Positions 17,360-28,100 of a stretch of DNA of 64,000 bases are shown here, in pieces (positions within the stretch are counted from its first letter, which is position 1; each line of letters starts with the position of its first letter). This DNA comes from Planctomycetota bacterium. Lineage in GTDB: Bacteria; Planctomycetota; Planctomycetia; Gemmatales; Gemmataceae. The position numbers and the translations under genes were made by a program. The notes beneath the pieces are model-generated. The model was not told where the DNA came from and did not search any database. It saw only the letters and a program-made list of their open reading frames with translations. The stretch spans positions 62,001 through 126,000 of the forward strand of contig JAIOPV010000131.1 of NCBI GenBank assembly GCA_021413735.1, read 5' to 3'.

Positions 17360-20041
17360 TTAACCGTCAGTTGCTTGGTGCAGATCGAGTTTGACGAATT
17401 TTAGCAGCGTATCATTGTCCATTTCGGTCAGCAAGAGTTCCCCGGCGGTGTCTCCCCCGATCGCCTCACCAGCAACGCGGCTCTTCCGCGTGATCATCTC
17501 GTCGATCCGTTCCTCGACCGTCCCCCGGCAAACGAACTTGTGGACGAGGACGTTCTTCGTCTGGCCGATCCGGAAAGCACGGTCGGTCGCCTGATTCTCG
17601 ACGGCTGGGTTCCACCAGCGGTCGAAGTGGATTACGTGCGCCGCCGCAGTCAGATTCAGCCCGGTGCCGCCCGCTTTCAGCGACAGCACGAAGAACGGCG
17701 GGCCGTTCTCTCGCTGAAACTCATCGACGAACTCCTTCCGCTTCTTGACGGTCGTCCCACCGTGGAGCACCAACCCGGACCGTCCGAACAGCGGCGCGAG
17801 GAACTCAGCGAGCGGATCGACGATCTCGCGGAACTGCGTGAACACAAGTACCTTCTCCTGGCGAGCCGCGATCTCCTCGGCGAGTTCCGCCAGTCGCCGG
17901 AACTTACCGCTCCGGTCGGCCGCGTAGTCGTTCGAACCAGTTACTTGCGCGGGGTGGTTGCAGATCTGTTTGAGCCGCATCAGTTGGGCTAACACGATCC
18001 CCCGCCGTTGGATGCCGTCGGTGGACTTCAATTGCTCGGCGAGGTCATCGACGGCATGTTGGTAGAGGGCTGCCTGGTGCTTGCTCAGGGTGCAGTAGGC
18101 ACGAACCTCGGTCTTGTCCGGGAGGTCCGCGATCACCCGTTTGTCGGTCTTCAGCCGCCGGAGGATGTAGGGTCGAACGAGGGTTCGCAACGGCTCAAAC
18201 GACGGAACCGAGGCGGTCTCCAACCGCTTCACGAACGCGCCGAATTCCTTGGCCGTGCCCAGCAGACCGGGGTTCAAGAAGTCGAACAGCGACCAGAGAT
18301 CTGACAGGCGGTTCTCGACGGGCGTGCCGGTCATCGCAATCCGACTCCCGGCGATCAGTTCCTTCACCGCCTGGGTCTGTTTCGTGCCGGAATTCTTGAC
18401 CGCCTGGGCCTCGTCAAGAATCGCAACCCGCCAGCGATGCGTTTTCATCCAGTCCGTACGGACGAGCATTCCGTAGGTCGTGACGACCAGATCGACCTCG
18501 TTCGCCGCGGCGGGACCGACGTCGCCCGTCGCCCCTTCCGAGGGGTGAGCCACGGCGAACGAGAGGCCCGGCGCAAACTTCGCAAGTTCCGACCTCCAGT
18601 TCGCAATCAGCGACGCCGGCACGACGAGGAGGCTCGCGGCGGTATGTTTGTCCCGTTTCATATCGAGAAGCAGCGCGATCACCTGGACCGTTTTGCCGAG
18701 ACCCATGTCGTCGGCCAGGCATGCCCCGAGACCGAGGCGGGTGACAAACCGCAACCACGAGTACCCGGTGCGTTGGTATGGGCGGAGGTTCGCTGTTAGT
18801 CCAGGCGGGGCCGCCTCCTGGCAGGTGTCCGGCGAACGTAACCGCGTCAGAATCGAATCCAATTCCGGGCCTGCGGTGAGGCCCGACCATTCGCGAACCG
18901 CAACCGCGGGATCGTCCCCGGCCTCGCGGCCAAGGTTCACCCCGGACAGCAACCGCATGCCGTCGAAGAAGGAAATCCCTTCCCGGCGGACATCCCGCTC
19001 GACGGACTTCCAGTGGGTGAGAGCCTGCTTCAACTTCTCCGGATCAACTTCGATCCACTTCCCCTTCAGTGGGATCAAGCCACCGCTCGCCTCAAGCAAC
19101 TCAGCGATCTCTTTCGGGCTGAGCGGTTCGCCGTCGAGACTCACACCGACCGAGAAGTTCAGCAGCGAATCGGCGGTGACGCCAGCGGTGCTCTTGGAGT
19201 TGATCTTGACGCTGACCCGGGGACGGGGCGGCGTCCGCGCATTCCACCAGTCGGGCACCCGAACGATCAACCCACTGGATTCGAAGAGCGGGACAGCCCG
19301 GAGGAAGTCGTAGGCATCCCGCGGAGTCCACGCAAGCGGGTGATAGATTTCCCCGGAATCGACGAGCCGACGGATCAGGTCCGATGATTCCGCGGCTTTT
19401 GAGACCGGGAGGAGCAGCGTGAGCATCGCCTCGCGGTTCTTGGCTCCGGCGTACTCCCGGAGCGCCTGCCCCAGGGGTTCATGCTTGACCCTCCCCTGTG
19501 ACGTCAGTCCGTTGGCGAACGTGGCGAGGAAGGCGAATGGATAGTCAGGGTTCCGCTTGTTCTCGGCGAGGTGGAGTGTCACCCGGCCGACGGCTCGCCA
19601 CCGGGGGCTCCGCGATCGCAGGTAATCCTGCGCCCCGCCTGGGTGCGTCTGGATTTCGCTCCGGACGAGGGCATCAAGGTCTCGCCACCAGACCGCCAGC
19701 GCATCCGCGGTCAGATACTCCGCCCCGGTCATGGGCGGAGCTTGGAGGATGGCTCTGTCGAGGTCGGCGGTTGGGGGCGCAAGTTCGGGAACGGGACCAC
19801 CCAGGTCCGCGGTCACGGCGTTCCAGAGGTTCGCGAGGTACAGCCGTGCGATCGAACGGGCAAAATCGAACGCCGGCGGAAGGGCCGTGTCCGCGGCGTC
19901 GCTAGCAGACTCAAGCATCCCGTCGGCCGGACTCGTCCGATACGCCTCGACAACTGATTTCGGGAGTGTGCGGTCAGTTGATTCGAGGGGAGTTTCACGA
20001 AGGACGAGGTGCCCGTGTGGGGTGATCGTCAGATTGGGCAT
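17360..20041 (-). CDS. SNF2-family DEAD/DEAH-box helicase (HepA/RapA-like)
   Basis: This protein is about 893 aa, a SWI2/SNF2 ATPase that remodels protein-DNA or RNA-polymerase complexes. The N-terminal 420 residues are the bacterial SNF2-associated domain (MPNLTITPHGHLVLRETPLE at the start; PLKGKWIEVDPEKLKQALTHW near 330). ATPase motifs: LADDMGLGKTVQVIALLL (I), ILDEAQAVKNSGTK (II, DEAQ), MTGTPVENRLSDLWSLFDFL (III), VFTQFREIVDPL and LHGGTTVKKRKEFV in lobe 2, and IHFDRWWNPAVENQATDRAF followed by RIGQ (V-VI). The frame runs to 20116; I chose the ATG at 20041 because the conserved domain begins there. The pairing with a SWIM protein matches a common bacterial gene pair. The cellular process is not known. 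Confidence 0.92.
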   Translation of the reverse strand: MPNLTITPHGHLVLRETPLESTDRTLPKSVVEAYRTSPADGMLESASDAADTALPPAFDFARSIARLYLANLWNAVTADLGGPVPELAPPTADLDRAILQAPPMTGAEYLTADALAVWWRDLDALVRSEIQTHPGGAQDYLRSRSPRWRAVGRVTLHLAENKRNPDYPFAFLATFANGLTSQGRVKHEPLGQALREYAGAKNREAMLTLLLPVSKAAESSDLIRRLVDSGEIYHPLAWTPRDAYDFLRAVPLFESSGLIVRVPDWWNARTPPRPRVSVKINSKSTAGVTADSLLNFSVGVSLDGEPLSPKEIAELLEASGGLIPLKGKWIEVDPEKLKQALTHWKSVERDVRREGISFFDGMRLLSGVNLGREAGDDPAVAVREWSGLTAGPELDSILTRLRSPDTCQEAAPPGLTANLRPYQRTGYSWLRFVTRLGLGACLADDMGLGKTVQVIALLLDMKRDKHTAASLLVVPASLIANWRSELAKFAPGLSFAVAHPSEGATGDVGPAAANEVDLVVTTYGMLVRTDWMKTHRWRVAILDEAQAVKNSGTKQTQAVKELIAGSRIAMTGTPVENRLSDLWSLFDFLNPGLLGTAKEFGAFVKRLETASVPSFEPLRTLVRPYILRRLKTDKRVIADLPDKTEVRAYCTLSKHQAALYQHAVDDLAEQLKSTDGIQRRGIVLAQLMRLKQICNHPAQVTGSNDYAADRSGKFRRLAELAEEIAARQEKVLVFTQFREIVDPLAEFLAPLFGRSGLVLHGGTTVKKRKEFVDEFQRENGPPFFVLSLKAGGTGLNLTAAAHVIHFDRWWNPAVENQATDRAFRIGQTKNVLVHKFVCRGTVEERIDEMITRKSRVAGEAIGGDTAGELLLTEMDNDTLLKFVKLDLHQATDG

Positions 20042-20116
20042 CGGGTAGCGACTCGCGCGGGTCCGAGAGTGATGACTCCATCTGCTAAAGTAGGTGGAGT
20101 CACCATGCATTGACAA

Positions 20117-20479
20117 CGCTCGATTCAGTCACGTTTCACCTTTCGATTTCTTCCAAACACCGTCACGAGTTGGGCAGGAGTTTGCCCCAGAGCCAACATC
20201 GAGAACCCGTTCACCTCGACGAAGTCAAAGAGATCCTCTCCGCAAGATCGAACAAGCCGTCCTCAAGCAGCAGGATGCCGAGGTTCCAAAAGACACGACA
20301 GCATTCGATACGGAACCCATCTGGCTTCTCCCGTGATGGAAATTTGGACAAAATATGCGATCTATGTCCGTCTTCGGCGACTTTTCCGGATTAGTCATTC
20401 GCTGCTTACTCGTTGTACATGGCACGAGTTGGCGGTACGCTGTGGGCGGTCCCTCCTGCCCCACGGAACTCGCACCCCT
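20117..20479. other. Divergent intergenic region without a supported gene
   Basis: This region separates the leftward helicase gene and the rightward PQQ-propeller gene. Short + frames starting at 20094 and 20110 lack any domain or ribosome binding site. It presumably holds both promoters; none was assigned. Confidence 0.35.
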
Positions 20480-21817
20480 ATGGATACCCGCCCGATCGTG
20501 CTGCGCGCCCTTGCATTTACAGCTTCGCTCGCGTTGTTACACGCCGCGATCGCTGGTGATTCCTGGCCGGGCTACCGCGGTCCCACGGCCGATGGTCGCT
20601 CCGACGCCAAGAACCTCGTTACCACCTGGAGCGAGAAGGAAAACGTCCTTTGGAAGACGCCAATCCACGGGAAGGGTTGGTCGTCGCCCGTGATTCTCGG
20701 CAAACAAGTTTGGCTCACGACCGCCGACGAAGTTCACGCTGATACGACACAACCGGCGAAAAAAGGCGCTCCTCCCGCGAACGCCGTGAAGGAAGTGACC
20801 TTCTTCGCTCTCTGCATCGACCGCGACACCGGCAAAATCGTTCAAGACGTTAAACTCGGAACGGAAGCGAACCCCGCGTACTGTCATCCGTTCAATAGTT
20901 ATGCCAGCCCCACGCCGTTTATCGAACAGAATAGGCTCTACGCGCATTTTGGAAGTCACGGAACCTGGTGTGTCGATACCGACAGTGGCAAAGTGCTGTG
21001 GGAACGCAAGGATCTGAAATGCGATCACTTTCGCGGCCCCGCTTCCTCCCCGATCGTGTTCGGAGACCTTGTTTTCTTGATCTTCGACGGGTTCGACTTG
21101 CAATATGTGGCCGCTCTCGACAAAACTAGCGGCAAAACTGTGTGGAAAACGGACAGGAAGATCAAATACTCGAATGATAACGGCGACATCAAGAAAGCTT
21201 ACGCCACCCCCGTTGTGCTGGAAATCGGCGGTCGGCAGCAGCTCGTCTGTCCGTCGGCGGAATGCACGATGGCTTACGACCCGAAGACTGGCGAGGAGCT
21301 GTGGCGGGTCACTCACGGTGGCATGAACGGCTCGGCTCGTGCTGTGATGGGCAACGGCATGCTCTATCTGACGGCGGGGCATCCGAGCAAGATCATCGCG
21401 GTGAAGACGGATGCGAAGCCCGACTCGACGGGGATGTTGCCGAAGGAAGCGGTGGTGTGGTCGGCCACCAAGAACGTTCCGACGCGGCCCTCGGTGACTC
21501 TCGATGGAGACTTGCTTTACATGGTGAGCGACAACGCGATTGCGTCATGCCTTGAGGCAACGACGGGCAAGGTGCTCTGGAGCGAACGGCTCGATGGCGA
21601 GTTCTCATCGTCTCCGGTCTTGGCGAATGGCAATCTGTACTGCTCGAATCAACAGGGCAAGACGTTCGTGCTGTCTGCGGGCAAGACGTTCAACGCCGTC
21701 GCGGAAAATCGGCTTGGCGAAGGCAAAGATGCCGGGGTGATGGCCTCGCCGGCGATCGCGGGAGATGTCCTCTTCTTGCGGACGAAGACACATCTGTACG
21801 CTCTTGGGAAAAGATAA
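20480..21817 (+). CDS. PQQ-like beta-propeller repeat protein, exported
   Basis: This 445-aa protein is a paralogue of the one at 3198. The signal peptide (IVLRALAFTASLALLHAAIAG) is followed by DSWPGYRGPTADGRSD and blade motifs ENVLWKTPI, CVDTDSGKVLWERKDLK, MAYDPKTGEELWRVTHGG and CLEATTGKVLWSERLDG, ending AGDVLFLRTKTHLYALGKR. The blade pattern is that of the BamB/PQQ-like propeller; no cofactor-binding set is evident. The frame opens at 20333, but only the ATG at 20480 places the signal peptide at the N-terminus. It is monocistronic on available evidence, with a candidate terminator at 21869. Confidence 0.88.
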   Translation: MDTRPIVLRALAFTASLALLHAAIAGDSWPGYRGPTADGRSDAKNLVTTWSEKENVLWKTPIHGKGWSSPVILGKQVWLTTADEVHADTTQPAKKGAPPANAVKEVTFFALCIDRDTGKIVQDVKLGTEANPAYCHPFNSYASPTPFIEQNRLYAHFGSHGTWCVDTDSGKVLWERKDLKCDHFRGPASSPIVFGDLVFLIFDGFDLQYVAALDKTSGKTVWKTDRKIKYSNDNGDIKKAYATPVVLEIGGRQQLVCPSAECTMAYDPKTGEELWRVTHGGMNGSARAVMGNGMLYLTAGHPSKIIAVKTDAKPDSTGMLPKEAVVWSATKNVPTRPSVTLDGDLLYMVSDNAIASCLEATTGKVLWSERLDGEFSSSPVLANGNLYCSNQQGKTFVLSAGKTFNAVAENRLGEGKDAGVMASPAIAGDVLFLRTKTHLYALGKR

Positions 21818-21868
21818 TTATCCCTAAAGTACGAAAGATAGGCGGAATCTAATGCAGATGGTTGACGG

Positions 21869-21919
21869 GGGGTTGTCGGTTGCGTAATCTGCTCAATCAC
21901 GAACCATTCCGACAACCCC
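21869..21919 (+). terminator. Candidate terminator after PQQ-propeller gene
   Basis: Arms 21869-21879 and 21909-21919 (GGGGTTGTCGG / CCGACAACCCC) are perfect 11-base complements with a 29-base loop, about 50 bp after the stop. The loop is long and no T-run follows, so support is moderate. Confidence 0.4.
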
Positions 21920-22016
21920 TATTGTCGCTGGGCGTGAGAGGCCCGCCTGATGCGACCACGAACGACGAGGCACCCCAACCCCGATGAGTTGACGAAGCCG
22001 ACTAGTTTCTGTGGTT

Positions 22017-22159
22017 TTCGGAAGTTACCCCTTCCACCCTGTTTCAGTCCCGTAATCCTTTGAGTCGATTATCCATCTTGCAGAGACGGAACAACGTCGT
22101 TCTGTCACCCGCAAGGTGGGGATTTTCTAACCGCCCCTCCTGTGTCCTGAGAGAGAAAC
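22017..22159 (+). promoter_or_regulatory. Leader of giant gene 1
   Basis: This leader holds TTCGGAAGTTAC (22017-22028), identical to 29246-29257 upstream of giant gene 2. It also has GGGGATTTTC followed by a C-rich run, then CCTGAGAGAGAAAC directly before the ATG, matching CCTGAGTGACAC in leader 2. This conservation points to a shared promoter or translational control element. No Shine-Dalgarno stronger than GAGAGA is present. Confidence 0.5.
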
Positions 22160-25100
22160 ATGAATCGCAAGTCTGTTACGTTGGCAAAAGCAATCAAGAA
22201 CATCTTCAGCCCAGTCCGCCTCAAGAAGCGAGTGGCGGCAACTCGGCTGAACCTCGAATCACTCGATCAGCGTATCGTCCCAGCGACGTTCACCCCGAAC
22301 GTTGCGGCTATCGACGGTGGGCTCAACAGTCTTCGAGCCAATATCACTTCAGCGAATGCGGATCCTGGTCCAACCGAGACATTCAACCTCGGTGCTGGTG
22401 TCTACAACTTGACTTCTCTCAATGGTGGCAATGCTCAAGAAAACGCCAACGGCACGGGTGACCTCGACCTCGTGAGCACCACGCCCAAGACGTACATCTT
22501 CTCGGGTCAAGGTGCAACGACGATCATCAACCAAACGGTTCTTGATCGCGTGTTTCAGATCGTCAGTCCTGGCATCACCGTGAAGTTCCAGAACGTCGTG
22601 ATTCAGGGCGGTAAGGCAGTTGACGGTGGTGAAGTTGGCGCAACACCTGGGCAGTTTGATGCCAAGGGTGGCGGTCTGCTTAACGGTGGTGGTGGCGACG
22701 TCTTCTTCACCAACGCGTTTGTTCAGAGCAACGTCGCTGGTGGGGCTCAGATCAACGGATCGAATGGGGCGGTCGGCACGGCAGCAAAGAATGCTGGCGG
22801 GGTCGGTGGGGCTGCCAAGAGTGCGTTCGGTGGCGGTGTGTTCTCGACCGGTGGCACGATCACCATCGACGGCGCAAGCCAGTTCAAGGCGAACTTGGCG
22901 GTCGGTGGTGTTGGTGGGAATGGCGGGGCTGGGTTTGCTCAGACAGTCGCGGGTAAAATTGGCGGGGCTGGTGGCGACGGTGGGGCTGGCGGTGCCGCGA
23001 AGGGCGGTGCCGTGTACGCTGACGCCGGAACCGTTGTCGTTAAGGGTGCCTCGATCCTCACAACGAACATCGCATTGGCCGGTGCAGGCGGTGCAGGCGG
23101 TGCAGGCGGGAAGGGCAAGACGACCGGTCAAGGTGGCGTAGGCGGTAAGGGTGGTGCGGCTGGCGATGGTGGCGGTGGTGCGGTCTTCAGCAAGATCGGC
23201 GACGTGAGTGTCCTCGCTGGATCGACCGTCTCCGCGAACCAAGTGAACGGCGTTTCGTCTGCAACGACTCCTGTCGCCATTACAGCGGCCACCGAAGCAA
23301 CCAATGTTGTCACCATCACCGCTGCGAATGGATTTGTAGCGGGCGATTTGGTTCAGATCAGTGGTGTTGTTCCGGGGGCTTACAACGGCGTTTATCGGGT
23401 TGTGACAGCGACTGCCGCGAACTTCACCGTCTTCAACCCGACGGGTTTGGGTGGTGCAGCAGGGACTGCGTTCGGGACGGTTCGGGCGGTCAGCTTGGTG
23501 CCTCGGGTGGTTACGGCCGCCTCGGAAGCGGGCAATATTGTCACCGTCACGACTGCCGCCCCTCACAATTATCAGATCGGCCAACTCGTTGAAGTTGCGG
23601 GCACTGGCCCAGGCAATTACAACGGCGTCTACAAGATCGCAACAACCCCAACTGCAACCACGTTTACTTACGTCAGCACGATTACCGGGCTGGCGGCCGC
23701 AACAGTCTTTGGAACGACTCAAACGCTTGATGGCGGTTTGGGTGGCGCGGGTGGCGACGCTGGACTTGCCGACACGAGTGGCGGGGGCGCAAACGGCGGA
23801 GCAGGTGGTCAGGGTGGCAACTCACTCGGTGGTGGTGTCGCTGTGATTAGCGGTGCTCTCACCGTTGATGCGTCGAAGGTTCAAGATAACCTCATCAACG
23901 AGGTGTTTGGGAACGGCCAGGGTGGCTCGGGTGGCAATGCCACGCCAGCGACCGCGAACAAGGCGAGCAAAGTTGGTGGTATTGGTGGAACGGCTGGTAA
24001 TGGCGGCACCGCGTTCGGTGGTGGTATCTACGCCGATGCTGGCACCGGAAAGGTGACGTTCAGCAACGGCTCGATCCTCAGCGGTAACCACGTCGATCAG
24101 GGTAGCGGTGACGGTGGTGTGGGTGGTGTGGGTGGTTCGGCGCAGGTTGGCGCTGGTAAGGGTGGCGATGGTGGCGCTGGTGGTGTTGCCGGTGGTGCCG
24201 GTGCCTACGTTGTCTCGGGTGATGTTGTTTTCAGTGGCGCCTCAAACGTCAGCAATAACTTCGGCAGCGCCGGCTTTGGTGGCACAGCCGGTGTTGGTGG
24301 TGTGGGTTACGGTGCAGCAGGAGCTCCGGGTGTGGGCGGTGCAGGCGGTGCAGGCGGTGCAGGTGCTCTCTTCCAGGGCGGTGGTGTCTTCGCTGGCAAG
24401 GGAAATATCACGATCACCGGAGGAATCGTTTCGGGCAACACGGCACACGGTGGGAATGGTGCTCTTGGTGCGAATGGTGGCGGTGGTGGTGCGATCGCAG
24501 GCGGTCGGGGCGGTGTGGGTGGCGCGGGCGGTGCGGCAGGTACCGTTGCCCAGGGAGCTGGTGTCTACGCAAAGGCCGGGAATGTTACCCTCAATGGAGG
24601 GGTTTCCGTCCAGGGTAATTCCGCAGCCGCTGGTGCAGGTGGCAACGGCGGACTTGGTGGTGTTGCTGCCGGGTCGGGTGGAGCTGGTGGAGCGGGCGGG
24701 GCTGGTGGTAAGGCCGCCGGTGGTGGCGTGTATGCCTTGGCTGGCAATGTCAGCTTGACCTCAGCCTCTGTCGGGACCAACAAAGCCCTGGGTGGTAAGG
24801 GTGGCGATGGTCAGATTGGGCAGAACGGTGCGATTGCCGGTGGTGCTGGTGGAAATGGTGGTGCAGGCGGCTCGGGTGCGGGTGGTGGTATCGCCAATGC
24901 TGCCGGTGACGTGACACTGGATACTGTTTCCAAGGTTCTGGGTAACCAGGCATTTGGTGGTAATGCTGGTGTCGGTGCGGCTGGCGGCACTGGCGGAGCC
25001 GGCGGAAATGGTGGTGCCGGTGGTGCCGGTGGTGCCGGTGGTGTTGGTCACGGTGGTGGTATCTGGGCTCTCAATGGGGCGGTTACCATCCAAGGAGGAT

Positions 25101-28100
25101 CGCAACTCGGGACGGTCGCGAGCCCGAACATCGCGAAGGGTGGAGCCGGAAAGAATTCCGGTGCGGGTGGTCTTGGTGCGGTTGCCGGTGCCGGGACGAT
25201 TGGCGGTGCCGGTGGTGAAGGCACAGGCGGTGGTGCCTGGGTTCAGGACGGCAGCGTGAAGGTCTCGGGCAGTTCGACCGTGAACGGGAACCAGGCGATC
25301 GGTGGGTTCGCTGGAGACGGTGGGAATCGCGGTGCTGGTGGTGGTTTGGCGATTAACGGTGATGGCGGTTTGGGTGGACTTGCCGCTGGCGGTGGCATCT
25401 GGACTGGCACGGCTGGTGTCACTGTGACGACCGGGACGTTCCAGGGGAACACAGCCAAGGGCGCTCGGGGTGGTTTTGGGGCCTCAGGTGCTGTTGGTGG
25501 TGTGATTGCTCAAGGTGGAGCTGGTGGAGCGAGCAAGGGCGGTGCGATCTTCTCGCAATCTGGTGACATTTCTGCTACTGGCGCCACATTCACGCTGAAC
25601 ACGGTTGGAACGACGCCGACGACTGTTTTCCCGACAGCAATTGCTTGGGCAGGCGGAGTCGTCACTGTAACAGTCGCCAATACCTTCCAACCGGGTGATA
25701 CCGTCACGATTGCGGGCTTCACGCCTGCGGGTTACAACGGCACGTTTACCATCACAAGTGCGACTGCCGCCAACTTCACTTACAACCTGGCGGTCAACCC
25801 CGGCGCGGCCACGGTTTTAGGAACTGCCTCGGTTGCAGGTGGAGCCGGTGGTAAGGGTGGCTTGCTCGGTATTGGTGTCGGCCAGGGCGGCAAGGGTGGT
25901 GACTCGGTCGGCGGTGCAATCGCCATCGGGACAGGCACTCTGACACTCACGACCGATAACCTCAACACCAACAAGGCCCTCGTTGGGGGCGTTGGTGGCG
26001 GCAAGGGCACCAAGGCTGGCGATGGTGGTGCATCCGAGGGTGGAGCCGTTTGGGCAGGAGCCACTGCGAAGGGCGTCACAATCAGCCAGAGCAGTTTCTT
26101 CTTGAACACGACGGGTGCCGGCGGTGCAAGCGGTGCTCCTGCTGAAGGAACGGGTGGCGATTCGGAAGGTGGGGCGATCTACGCCACTTCGCCAATCGTC
26201 AGCATCACGAATAGCACGATTGCTCAGAACAACACCGGCGCCGGCGGCGCCGGTGCGGTTGCGGGTAACTCGGTTGGTGGCGGCGTGTATGTCAACAGCC
26301 CCGCAGCCAAGATTCACAATTCGACAATTGTGTACAACGCGGCAATCGACGCTGGCGGTGGCATCCGGAACGATGGAACGCTGGAACTCGTCAGCACGAT
26401 TGTGGGACGTAACAGCATCGGTGCTCCGCTGCCGGTCCCCAATATCGCCGTCGTCCCGCAGGTCGGCCCAGCCTCCGACATTAGCAACACAGGGACTTTG
26501 ACCGGGGACCACAACCTGATCGAGTCCAACACAGGCTTCACGATCGCTGGGGCGACAAATATCGTCGGCAAGTCGTTCTTGAATCCAACATTCAACCAGA
26601 CCGGGGCTGCGGGCGGTTCGCAGAATACCGTGTTTGTGGATAGTGCGGCGGCGCAGACAGCGACCAACGGAACGCAATACTTCCGCTTGGTCACTCCAGC
26701 TGAGTTCACAGGAAGCGCATTCAATCCGGCTGGCAAGTTGCCGGTCGGTGCTCTCACCGCTCTCGATAAGGGTTCCAACCCGGACAACCTGACCGTTGAC
26801 CAGATCGATAATCCTCGTGTTGCGGGCCTCGCGGCCGACGTGGGTTCCATCGAAGGCAACGGCTCGACAAGCGATACGCAAGGTGCGTTCGTTGTGTCGT
26901 CGGTCTTCTCGACGTCGGCAACAGGCACGCCAACGTTCGACACGATCACCGTGACCTTCAACGAGGCCATCGACCCGACGAGCTTCTCGACGGCTCAGAT
27001 TCTCAGCCTCACCGGTCCGGATGGTGCGAACATCACGCCAACCTCAGTCACGCCAGTGGCTGGCAGCGGCAACACGGCGTTCACCATCAGGTTCCCGAAC
27101 TCGGACATTCTTGGTAAGTACACCCTGCTTCTCAGCCAGACGATCCGCGACACCGCGGTCGGCACTGAGAACCAGATGGACGACAACAAGAACGGCATCA
27201 ACGGTGAAGCCGCGATCAACCCGATCGGCACCTCTGGCCCTGGCGACCAGGACCAATCGACCGGCATTCTGACGAACCCAGCGCTGACCAGCGGTGCGGC
27301 CGTCACGAGCGCGGTCTTCTCCGGAACGGGCACCACCTTCAACAAGGTGCGGATCACGTTCGATCAGCCGATCGACACCACGACGTTCACCACCAGCGAC
27401 GTGACAATCGTCTCGGGCGTTCCAGGTGGTCCGACCATCTTCGTGACGGGTGTCACGCTGGTGGCAGGAACGGCGAACACGTTCGACGTGACCTTCACGC
27501 CAGCAGCGGCTGGTCCGTTGGTAATCACCCTCAGCACCGACATTCTGAACTTCGGTGGGGCCGCTGGCCTGCCGATGAACCAGAACGGCAACGCGATCAA
27601 CGGCGAAGCAGGCATCGCACCAGCCGGTGACCAGTTCCAGTCGTCGACCGACACGCAAGGTGCGAACATCACGAAGGCGACCTTCTCGGGTGCAGCCGCG
27701 AACACGTTCGATACCGTCGAGTTGGTGTTCAACGAAGGGATCGACCCAGCCAGCTTCACGACAGCGGACATCACGCTGACGGGTCCAGGCGGAGCGATCA
27801 CGCCGGCGGCAGTGACGCTGAAGGCAGGCACGACGGACACGTTCGACGTGACCTTCCCAAGCCAGACGACGAACGGGACGTACACGATCACCACGAGCGT
27901 GGACATCCTCGACTTCGCCGGCAACCAGATGGACCAGAACCTGAACATGATCAACGGCGAACCGGGGATTGCCCCAACCGGTGATCAGTTCCAGAGCACG
28001 GCCAGCATCGGCAGCCCAAGCTCGGCGCTGCTGGCGGTTGGCGGATCCGATGGCACCGTTCGAATCATCGACGGAGCCACGGGCACGGTGCTCTCGACGG

